Shown here: piece after piece, positions 1 to 5,571 of the stretch
Position numbering within the stretch: position 1 is the stretch's first letter
Layout of the letters: every line of letters begins with the position of its first letter
From: an uncultured Eubacteriales bacterium
Lineage (GTDB): Bacteria; Bacillota; Clostridia; Lachnospirales; CAG-274
NCBI GenBank assembly: GCA_902495025.1
Contig: CABUWB010000039.1
Span: forward strand, 1-10,798
DNA: 10,798 nucleotides
Reading direction: 5' to 3'
The notes under the pieces: model-generated
Told to the model about the DNA's origin: nothing
Seen by the model: the letters and a program-made list of their open reading frames with translations, nothing else
Database searches by the model: none
Position numbers and translations under genes: made by a program

Positions 1-1
1 A

Positions 2-337
2 TCGGGGATGTCAATACAGACCGTTCTTTCAGACGAGCCTAACCTTTTTATGGGGGCTGTTACCGAAAACTATGTTGCCCAGCAGCTTGCATCAAAGGGC
101 TATCCGCTTTATTACTGGGCTACCTCTAACTCGCAGGCTGAACTGGATTTTGTTGTTCAGAGGGAAAATAATATTTTTGGCATTGAGGTAAAAAGAGGCG
201 AGCATGTGCGTTCCAGAAGCCTTGGTATGTTTGCACAAAAATATAAGGCTGTAAAAGCACTCAGAGTTTCTTCAAAAAATTTCGGTAATTCAAACGGTAT
301 TATCTCAATTCCGCTGTATGCTGTTTTTATGCTCTGA
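2..337 (+). CDS. DUF4143-type ATP-binding protein, C-terminal fragment (5' end outside window)
   Basis: The reading frame is open at the left edge (codons before the first ATG at 8 read S-G), so this is the tail of a longer gene, not a 109-residue protein. The visible part carries the hallmark of the DUF4143 domain found at the C-terminus of AAA_14-type ATPases: GAVTENYVAQQL, then LYYW, then a PD-(D/E)xK-nuclease-like core AELDFVVQ...GIEVKRG, ending in a typical IPLYAVFML tail. Such proteins usually have about 400 residues with an N-terminal P-loop ATPase domain, which would lie to the left. The cellular role of the family is poorly known. It probably belongs to the host chromosome rather than to the element to its right, but this is inference. 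No convincing terminator follows. Confidence 0.85.
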   Translation, partial: SGMSIQTVLSDEPNLFMGAVTENYVAQQLASKGYPLYYWATSNSQAELDFVVQRENNIFGIEVKRGEHVRSRSLGMFAQKYKAVKALRVSSKNFGNSNGIISIPLYAVFML

Positions 338-533
338 CATCAAAGGACACCATAAACTATATGAGATGACAAGGTACATAAAAAGCTGTTGTAATGCAAA
401 ATAATGTGCCTTGATTTATACCGTATGCATTGTTGACCTATGCAATTTTTTTAAAAAAACTTTAAATTTTTAAACACCTTTTGTCGTTATTAAAAAGTTC
501 TTTAATTTTAAAACAATTTAATAAGGAATATTA
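338..533. other. Gene-free AT-rich stretch after the DUF4143 gene
   Basis: I see no coding frame with a ribosome binding site here. There is a 9-bp inverted repeat with one G-T pair (371-379 with 404-412, 24-nt loop), not followed by a T run and so a poor terminator. A 14-bp T7A7 palindrome lies at 446-459, inside a very AT-rich run that could be bent or easily melted DNA. If the element to the right has a left boundary in the window, it should be in or just after this stretch, but no repeated core could be matched by eye to the far side. Confidence 0.5.
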
Positions 534-688
534 CAAGAAGCTAAAGCTTCTTGCTGCTGTGTCGCTTTGCTCCACAGCGCCCTGTTTCACAGGGCAATAT
601 AACCAACCTTTAGGCAAGCCTAAAGGCAACTTACCATCGCAAAAAAAGAAATAGATTCCTTTTTTGCTCCGATAAGTTATACCATAAC
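534..688. repeat. Train of six consecutive inverted repeats (hairpin array)
   Basis: Six inverted repeats follow each other with almost no gaps. (1) 534-542 with 545-553, 9 bp perfect around AA. (2) 556-561 with 573-578, 6 bp, 11-nt loop. (3) 579-585 with 589-595, 7 bp perfect, loop TTC. (4) 607-615 with 618-626, 9 bp perfect around AA. (5) 639-650 with 656-667, 11 of 12 bp, 5-nt loop. (6) 676-680 with 684-688, 5 bp, loop ACC. There is no coding frame, and the ribosome binding site of the next gene follows at 696. It could be a structured leader RNA of that gene, a single-strand or transfer origin, an attachment region, or a dispersed genomic repeat. The sequence does not decide between these. 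Confidence 0.8.
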
Positions 689-706
689 GTGAAAGAAGGT
701 GTAATA

Positions 707-892
707 ATGTTACAGTATGAAAATGAGATTATGCTGCCTGATGAGGTGTGCGAAGTGCTTTGTATTGGTAAAAATACACTCTATAAGCTGCTTAACAGCA
801 GGGAGCTTATAGGCTATCGTGTTGGGCGTAACTGGAAAATTCCCAGACGCTCTGTTATTGATTTCATTATAAAAAAGTCTAAGGGTGTGTGA
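707..892 (+). CDS. Excisionase-family helix-turn-helix DNA-binding protein
   Basis: A 61-residue protein of the MerR-like winged-helix excisionase (Xis/HTH_17) type. Residues 9-30 (MLPDEVCEVLCIGKNTLYKL) form the helix-turn-helix, followed by the wing RVGRNWKIPRRSVIDFI, the usual signature of this family. These proteins bind DNA and either direct a recombinase toward excision or act as small transcription regulators. I chose ATG 707 because AAGGTG at 696-701 is well spaced from it; an in-frame GTG at 689 would add six residues but lies inside a hairpin and has no ribosome site. It follows directly on the hairpin train, and its stop codon is in the loop of the downstream terminator. It is far from the recombinases (about 4.7 kb), so a role as their directionality factor is inference. 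Confidence 0.85.
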   Translation: MLQYENEIMLPDEVCEVLCIGKNTLYKLLNSRELIGYRVGRNWKIPRRSVIDFIIKKSKGV

Positions 893-908
893 TGCCCTTA
901 GACTTTTT
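872..908. terminator. Bidirectional rho-independent terminator between the convergent HTH and fic genes
   Basis: A perfect 14-bp stem (872-885 with 895-908) with a 9-nt loop and A/T tracts on both sides: TTTTT at 904-908 on the plus strand and six T on the minus strand. It lies between the plus-strand HTH gene and the minus-strand fic gene, so it can stop both transcripts. The TGA of the HTH gene (890-892) is in the loop. Confidence 0.9.
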
Positions 909-959
909 GCGGTGTTATTGTTTATTGTTGCCAAAAAAAGAGTGTATGCTCGGGACGTC

Positions 960-1565
960 TTATAATTCCTTTGCCTTAAAAGCATTATATCCCTCATAAT
1001 AATAGCTGTGATCAATGCCCTTCATATAGACCTCACGGCTATTAATTTCATCGGTAAGAGCTGCTTTCAGCAGATATTTTATTTCTAGGTCCTTTATTGG
1101 ACTGCGTTCCATGGCAAGCAGATAATTCTCTTTATCGACCTTGCTCCAATCTACAACCTTACCGATTTGAGATTTTAAAATATGGTCAAGCCAAATACGG
1201 GTACTGCGCCCGTTTCCCTCACGAAATGGATGGGCAATATTCATTTCCACATACTTTTCTATAATTTCATCAAAATTTGACTGCGGCATTTTGTCAATGC
1301 TTTCAAGCGCTGATTCCAAATATATCAAAGGAGCAAAACGAAAATTACCCTTGGCAAGGTTTACGGTGCGGATTTTGCCTGCAAATGTATAAATATCTTC
1401 GAATAGATATTTGTGTATTGCCTGTAGAGTGGAAAATTTGCCGACTTCAAAGCTATTGAAAACAGCGTGGTCAAAAAGCTCCAGTGCCTTTTTCTTGCTT
1501 ATGCGTTCTTCTTCGTGGGCGAGGGCTGCAGAGCTGACTATTCCTAATTTATTTTCGAATGACAT
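960..1565 (-). CDS. fic: Fic-family protein adenylyltransferase (class III, self-inhibited)
   Basis: A 201-residue protein. Fic enzymes transfer AMP from ATP to a hydroxyl side chain of a target protein. The core motif HPFREGNGRSTR is at residues 112-123, with catalytic His112, the acidic metal ligand Glu116 and the phosphate-binding GNGR. Before it are FAGKIRTVN (61-69) and GNFRFAP (73-79), the target-docking flap. Near the C-terminus SYYYEG (187-192) matches the inhibitory motif [S/T]xxxE[G/N], which makes this a class III Fic, like the Neisseria enzyme, that blocks its own ATP site. ATG 1565 is chosen because GGAGGTG lies just upstream; longer frames lack a ribosome site. No separate antitoxin gene is seen, as expected for class III. 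Probably element cargo affecting growth or stress; the target is unknown. Confidence 0.93.
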   Translation of the reverse strand: MSFENKLGIVSSAALAHEEERISKKKALELFDHAVFNSFEVGKFSTLQAIHKYLFEDIYTFAGKIRTVNLAKGNFRFAPLIYLESALESIDKMPQSNFDEIIEKYVEMNIAHPFREGNGRSTRIWLDHILKSQIGKVVDWSKVDKENYLLAMERSPIKDLEIKYLLKAALTDEINSREVYMKGIDHSYYYEGYNAFKAKEL

Positions 1566-1723
1566 AATACACCTCCAATAGTTTGTTGCTAAGATTTTTA
1601 TACATAGGTTGTATTTGAAATATATCTTATCTGTGTTATATTGCACAAATTAAAAATATCAAAGCTGCTGCATAGTTTTCAGACTAATATAAATTTCCGC
1701 TAACTTCTGTATGAACACAAGCT
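1566..1723. other. Short intergenic region between fic and the 617-residue gene (both minus strand)
   Basis: It carries the ribosome site of fic. On the minus strand there are promoter-like words (TTGTGC, 17 bp, ATATAT) about 60 bp before fic, too weak to assert. No clear terminator follows the upstream gene, so fic may also be reached by read-through. The 12-nt near-palindrome AAGCTTTAGCTT at 1719-1730 overlaps the stop codon of the upstream gene and matches, inverted, the core of the first hairpin at 538-549. Confidence 0.4.
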
Positions 1724-3577
1724 TTAGCTTTCAATTTTTTCTTTGAGCACAACAAGATAATTGCCGCGTTGTCCGTTATTTATTCGGGATAGAACCACAG
1801 ATGAATTATCTGCCCTTGTTTTAATAAGTCCAAGTTCCTTAAGTATTTTGTTAAATTTAACGTGAGTGATTGACAAACTGTATCGCCTTGAGAAATCATC
1901 AAAGTATTTGTTGCCCTCAAGATAATAGCAATAGCCTTTTCCGTCGCCTCTGTCCATACCCTCAAAGTATTTATAGGGTGGGGTATAGGTTTTATCTACA
2001 AATATGCTTTTTATGTATACTTTAAAACAGTTCACAGGGCTCTTTGGGTTATTTGCCTTTAATTGTGTTTCGTCATAAAAATAAGGGTGGAGGCCGAACA
2101 TCAGGCTATATAATATAGTACCTATTTTATCAAAGCCGTGCTTGCTTATAAACATTTTGAACAAGTATACAAACATTAATAATTGCTGATAAAAAGCTAT
2201 AATGTTATCAGATGATGGACAAGAACTGCTAAGAGCGTTTGTATGGTTTTTAATATCATTGTGTTCCTTTCTTAGTATGCTACTAATGCTATTAGAGGTA
2301 TTCGTATTATAAGTTTGTTTATATTGGTAACATAAGTCACTTATGTATCTTATAAACTCAATATAAACGCCGTTTATAAATTTTTTTAAATCAGCTATTT
2401 CCTTAGCAGATGTTAGAGAAAATCCGTTTTCAACAGGAGTAAAGTTACTAATATCTACATCGAAGCATTCTTGCAAGTTTAACGGTTTTTGAGAAGTAAA
2501 TACAGGGTGATAGTTAATATCTTTATTTAAAAATGTTGTAATTATGTGCTTTACATAATAATTGCTGGCGGATAAATTGTGTTTTTTTGAGTAAACCAGC
2601 AGAGTTATATCACTGTAATCTTTGTACCTTCGTAGTTCTACAATTGTCTTGCTTATATTAATATTTTTTGAATTGTATATAATATTGTTGATTTGATTTG
2701 TATCAACGTCTAACATGTTTGAAAAAATATTGGCAATGGCAAATGCTGTAATGTGCTTGCTATTACCACATATACAGAGTGCTGCTTTGTTCTGATAGTA
2801 TTGAGCAAGGTCATAATCAAGCTCTTTTAATGTGAAAATATTATTTCCTATTGCCATCAATGAGTAGGCAAAAATAATGAGCAGTTTTGGATTTGCTAGA
2901 AAAGTATTCGTTAATTTATTTGCATATAATTTGATGTCAAAACCACTAAGTGGACTTACATAATCTGGCTCTGGTTGGGTATCGCAATTTGATATATAAG
3001 GAGTAAGCGTATGTGTTTCGTAGCTATAAAGCTCAGATAAAGCTCCATTAAATAATGGCTCGGAGAGCTCTGTAGAGTATATTTCTGGTGAAGTGATGCC
3101 TACGTAATTATATTTATTCCAACCTGTTATTTTATTGTACTTTAATCCGCTAATTTTCCAATTTAAATAAAGATTGGCTATTTCCATAAAAGTGTTAGAT
3201 TCCCATACATCAATATAAGATAAATGCAAAAATCTTAGTAATGATTTACTAAAACAAAAGCAGCCTTTTCTTTTATTATACGAAATAGAAACATAGAGCG
3301 GAACTATTTGGTTATCACCTACGATTTTATTGTATTTTACTTTAGAACGATTTTGTGCAGTGATAAATGAAATCTCTGCATAATAATTAGTGCTTGATTT
3401 AGATTGATAATCTTTTAATAAATTTTTGATGTATATAAAACCGTTAGAAATATCTACTTCCTGTGGATAGAGTTGACGGCAAATAAAGTTTTCCGTAAAC
3501 TTAATTGGTTTTCCAATTTTGATAAGACTCGTAGAAAAATATAATAATTCTGTATAGTGTTTGTCGTGAACGTTCAT
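1724..3577 (-). CDS. Uncharacterised 617-residue protein, possibly a degenerate DUF927/D5-type helicase
   Basis: I do not recognise this protein by name. ATG 3577 is supported by AAGGA about 10 bases upstream and by a good promoter (3652-3680). The layout recalls DUF927/D5-like primase-helicases of mobile elements: an N-terminal region with ITGWNKYNYVG (150-160), then helices, then CICGNSKHITAFAIANIF (268-285) where a Walker A loop would sit. There the conserved Lys-Thr is missing, and the later TLLVYSKK (325-332) lacks the acidic pair of Walker B. Residues 536-612 (YYLEGNKYF...KILKELGLIKT...RGNYLVVL) look like the winged-helix tail of that family. If so, ATPase activity is probably lost. The gene is visibly more AT-rich than its neighbours and rich in Asn, Ile, Tyr and Lys, suggesting another source. 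It is read divergently from the Rep-like gene. The family link is inference. Confidence 0.8.
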   Translation of the reverse strand: MNVHDKHYTELLYFSTSLIKIGKPIKFTENFICRQLYPQEVDISNGFIYIKNLLKDYQSKSSTNYYAEISFITAQNRSKVKYNKIVGDNQIVPLYVSISYNKRKGCFCFSKSLLRFLHLSYIDVWESNTFMEIANLYLNWKISGLKYNKITGWNKYNYVGITSPEIYSTELSEPLFNGALSELYSYETHTLTPYISNCDTQPEPDYVSPLSGFDIKLYANKLTNTFLANPKLLIIFAYSLMAIGNNIFTLKELDYDLAQYYQNKAALCICGNSKHITAFAIANIFSNMLDVDTNQINNIIYNSKNINISKTIVELRRYKDYSDITLLVYSKKHNLSASNYYVKHIITTFLNKDINYHPVFTSQKPLNLQECFDVDISNFTPVENGFSLTSAKEIADLKKFINGVYIEFIRYISDLCYQYKQTYNTNTSNSISSILRKEHNDIKNHTNALSSSCPSSDNIIAFYQQLLMFVYLFKMFISKHGFDKIGTILYSLMFGLHPYFYDETQLKANNPKSPVNCFKVYIKSIFVDKTYTPPYKYFEGMDRGDGKGYCYYLEGNKYFDDFSRRYSLSITHVKFNKILKELGLIKTRADNSSVVLSRINNGQRGNYLVVLKEKIES

Positions 3578-3651
3578 AATAATATCTTCCTTTTTAGCAG
3601 AAAATTGTAATTTATTAATCAGAATGTATATATACTATAATATTTAATATT

Positions 3652-3680
3652 ATTATAGCATATAAATTGCAATTGTGCAA
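3652..3680 (-). promoter_or_regulatory. Sigma-A promoter of the 617-residue gene, overlapped by a palindrome
   Basis: On the minus strand, TTGCAC (3675-3680) is followed by exactly 17 bases and a perfect TATAAT (3652-3657), preceded by TGC to form an extended -10. Start of transcription is expected near 3645, leaving a leader of about 70 nt. The inverted repeat ATTGCA-ATTG-TGCAAT (3666-3681) covers the -35 and part of the spacer, the usual place for a repressor site. The binding protein is not known; the HTH protein or the Rep-like protein are candidates. Confidence 0.7.
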
Positions 3681-3697
3681 TGGGAGATTAATTAAAT

Positions 3698-3721
3698 AAT
3701 TGATAAATTGATAAATTGATA
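3698..3721. repeat. Three perfect tandem copies of AATTGATA
   Basis: The 8-mer AATTGATA occurs at 3698-3705, 3706-3713 and 3714-3721 without spacers. It lies just upstream of the -35 of the minus-strand promoter and in the same non-coding region as the Rep-like gene. It may be iteron-like binding sites, an AT-rich upstream promoter element, or a simple repeat; 8 bp is shorter than typical iterons. Confidence 0.85.
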
Positions 3722-4117
3722 TAAAATTTTTATAAAAAATAAACCTAGGAAATAAAGGTTATTTGACATTATTAATTAGTAACCTGGATTTTATAGATAT
3801 ATTAGATACAATAGAAATATAATTATATTTAAGATAAAAATTGAATAATCATTTTAAGTTTAATTTTAAATTGAATTTTGAGTTGTTGCGCTAAGTGAAA
3901 ATAAAAAAATATATTCAGATAACAAGTGTAATAAAAAATATTTCTTGTCTTGGGATTGATATGCTAGGAAAGGGACAAGATATTGTAAAGTAATATACAG
4001 CGTTATAAGTATTATACAGTAATATGTTATAAATATTATGATTTATTGTTGTTTTTAATAGTTATTATCGGACAAGAAGGATTATTTTATCAAATGCAAA
4101 AAAAGGAGTTTTGTTTT
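3722..4117. promoter_or_regulatory. Repeat-rich control region before the Rep-like gene (candidate origin)
   Basis: No gene is seen. It contains AACCT/AGGTTA/TAACCT words (3742-3746, 3756-3761, 3780-3785), the last two forming an inverted repeat around a TTGACA box. An inverted repeat TCTTGTC (3943-3949) / GACAAGA (3974-3980) has 24 bases between arms, and a second direct copy of GGACAAGA is at 4070-4077. A 14-bp direct repeat GTTATAA[G/A]TATTAT is at 4002-4015 and 4026-4039, and TATACAG is at 3994-4000 and 4013-4019. A possible promoter is TTGATA (3956-3961), 17 bases, GATATT (3979-3984), between and over the arms of the inverted repeat. Such clustering is what an origin or autoregulated operator next to rep would look like, but nothing proves it. 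Confidence 0.5.
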
Positions 4118-5266
4118 ATGAAAAATGAATTGTATGAAGATATTTATTTCGACCGATTAAGTAAAGATGTTGGTTATGTACATGAAGATAATTTCAGCTT
4201 TCATACAATGGAGCTTTATGCAAAAATCAGTCAAGGAGACCAGAGGTATATATATGACAGACTTAATGAACGTTATGGTGTAGGCATAACTATTAAAAAG
4301 AATTGGTCATACAATCATTATATGTGGGTGCCTAATGATTACAAAGGATTGCGGGTTAAATTGGTTTGCCCAAAGGAATTTGTTAAAGACGGTTACTATT
4401 CCTATTCAATACGCCTGATTATTAATCCAGAGAGCTTGCTGCGAGGTGCAGATGCAGAACTTGATATATTTAAAGTGGCGGCAAACAGAATAAAGCGGTT
4501 TAATGAGGTTATTGCCGATTTTGTGGAAAAGATTTGTAGAATCCCTATAAAGATATTCTCTATCAGCAGGATAGATTACTGCTTTAATGCTATCTTTAAT
4601 AATGAAGAAATTGCGAATACATATCTCAAACTGTTGTCCAGGGGAGATATTTTGAGGTATAACAACTGTGTTGAGGTATATAATCATATGAAAGAATCGG
4701 CAAAGACCAATATGGTTGAATATGAGTACAGTTCTTTTGTGCTAAAAGCTTACAATAAGAGAGTTCAGCTGGAGGATATAGGCAAAAAGCTGCCAAACGG
4801 GATAAATGCCTGTATACGTTTTGAAATTGAAATAGGCGCAGAAAAAATCAGGTATATTATGAAAAGTAATGGATTTGATGGACGGGATATGTTCTTGTTT
4901 TGTTCATCGGCGGAGGCGGAAAGGGAGTTTTACAGATATATAACCTTTCATTTTAAAAGGGGAGTGTATCTGAATATGGCTAAAGCAAAAGAATATATAG
5001 CTTATTGTGTGGAGAGGGGTTATATAAAAAAGTCTGCTGCTCAAAAGCTGACGGTATTTATTGAAGAAGTTTCTCAGAAAAGAAGTATATATATGGCTGG
5101 CAAAGAGTATACTAGGCCTGAATTAATGCGTATGCTGAAAAAACTTGAGGAAATAAACCTGAACCCCGTTACCATACCTGAAAGATGGAATGAAAAAGGG
5201 AAAGCGTTTGAATATTTGCCAAGTATCTGTACATATTTAAAAGAGCCTGCAAACGATAGATATTGA
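4118..5266 (+). CDS. Probable replication initiation protein (phage/plasmid gene II-like)
   Basis: A 382-residue protein. ATG 4118 has AAAAGGAG at 4101-4108; a TTG 72 bases upstream in the same frame lacks support. Three sequence blocks recall rolling-circle initiators of the phage gene II/X and related plasmid Rep type: ISRIDYCFN (149-157), AYNKRVQLED (211-220) and IRFEIEI (233-239), in the right order and spacing. The C-terminal third (290-375) is helical and charged, with a TRPELMRMLKKLEE segment. These proteins nick one origin strand through a tyrosine and recruit a helicase; I cannot assign the tyrosine here. The repeat-rich region upstream and a terminator at 5319-5351 downstream frame it as its own unit. 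Family assignment is from remembered motifs, so moderate confidence; a DNA-binding element protein of another kind is possible. Confidence 0.6.
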   Translation: MKNELYEDIYFDRLSKDVGYVHEDNFSFHTMELYAKISQGDQRYIYDRLNERYGVGITIKKNWSYNHYMWVPNDYKGLRVKLVCPKEFVKDGYYSYSIRLIINPESLLRGADAELDIFKVAANRIKRFNEVIADFVEKICRIPIKIFSISRIDYCFNAIFNNEEIANTYLKLLSRGDILRYNNCVEVYNHMKESAKTNMVEYEYSSFVLKAYNKRVQLEDIGKKLPNGINACIRFEIEIGAEKIRYIMKSNGFDGRDMFLFCSSAEAEREFYRYITFHFKRGVYLNMAKAKEYIAYCVERGYIKKSAAQKLTVFIEEVSQKRSIYMAGKEYTRPELMRMLKKLEEINLNPVTIPERWNEKGKAFEYLPSICTYLKEPANDRY

Positions 5267-5430
5267 GAGGATTTCAATTACATATTATTAATTTAGGTAT
5301 AATACAATGTAATGTACCAAAGAGCAAATATGGGGATGTTTGCTCTTTTTTGATTGCGCCAAATGTTCTGGTTATTAAAAAATATTTGGTTTTCAACACA
5401 GTAAATAAAAAATATAAGGAGGCGATTTAT
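5267..5430 (+). promoter_or_regulatory. Possible promoters around a terminator upstream of the small gene/recombinase pair
   Basis: TATAAT at 5298-5303 lacks a well-spaced -35 and would start a transcript just before the terminator at 5319. Past the terminator, TTGATT (5350-5355), 17 bases, TATTAA (5373-5378) is a fair sigma-A promoter (4 of 6 matches in each box) that could drive the small gene and the large recombinase. AAGGAGG at 5416-5422 is the strong ribosome site of the small gene. Confidence 0.4.
5319..5351 (+). terminator. Rho-independent terminator after the Rep-like gene
   Basis: A perfect 10-bp stem AAAGAGCAAA (5319-5328) / TTTGCTCTTT (5339-5348), loop of 10, T run at 5346-5351. 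It closes the Rep-like transcript and separates it from the recombinase unit. Because a TATAAT box lies 16 bases before it, it might also act as an attenuator. Confidence 0.85.
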
Positions 5431-5571
5431 ATGACAATAACTCATAGACATCCTATTTATTCTGATGAAAGAAGTAAAACAGAGGTAATTAACAAAAGGT
5501 TTTATACCATATACGGCTCAATTATTGAAAAAAGAAGCCATGGCATATCTGACAAGGCGGTGGCAGTATGA
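5431..5571 (+). CDS. Small 46-residue protein coupled to the large serine recombinase
   Basis: Not a family I recognise. The start at ATG 5431 is firm: AAGGAGG at 5416-5422, eight bases before it, is among the best ribosome sites in the window. A frame reaching back to 5263 has no such support and would cross the terminator. The stop TGA shares ATGA with the start of the recombinase at 5568, so the two are probably translationally coupled. The protein is basic, without membrane segments or signal peptide; ERSKTEVINKRFYTIYGSIIEK is its likely folded part, too short for a domain call. It could be a recombinase accessory or directionality factor, or a translational lead-in that sets recombinase level. 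Both are inference from position. Confidence 0.75.
   Translation: MTITHRHPIYSDERSKTEVINKRFYTIYGSIIEKRSHGISDKAVAV

Noticed and set aside
534..688. CRISPR array reading of the hairpin train
   Set aside because: The units differ in sequence and spacing, with no repeated direct repeat or unique spacers.
710..1015. Minus-strand frame across the HTH gene and the terminator
   Set aside because: It runs antisense through a well-supported gene and a terminator, has no ribosome site and resembles no protein.
1277..1459. Plus-strand frame inside fic
   Set aside because: Shadow of the Fic coding sequence, including its active-site region; no start signal.
1780..1965. Second minus-strand frame inside the 617-residue gene
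   Set aside because: Alternative frame of the same strand without its own ribosome site.
3763..3797. TTGACA box at 3763 as promoter of the Rep-like gene
   Set aside because: The nearest -10-like word (TATAGA, 3792) is 23 bases away, too far; nothing suitable is at 16-18 bases.
3961..3993. Ten-codon frame starting ATG CTA GGA
   Set aside because: No ribosome site and too short; it lies over the inverted repeat and possible promoter before the Rep-like gene.
4406..4687. Antisense frame inside the Rep-like gene
   Set aside because: Shadow frame without start signals or family resemblance.
5263..5430. N-terminal extension of the 46-residue gene back to 5263
   Set aside because: It would cross the terminator at 5319-5351 and lacks a ribosome site, while ATG 5431 has an excellent one.
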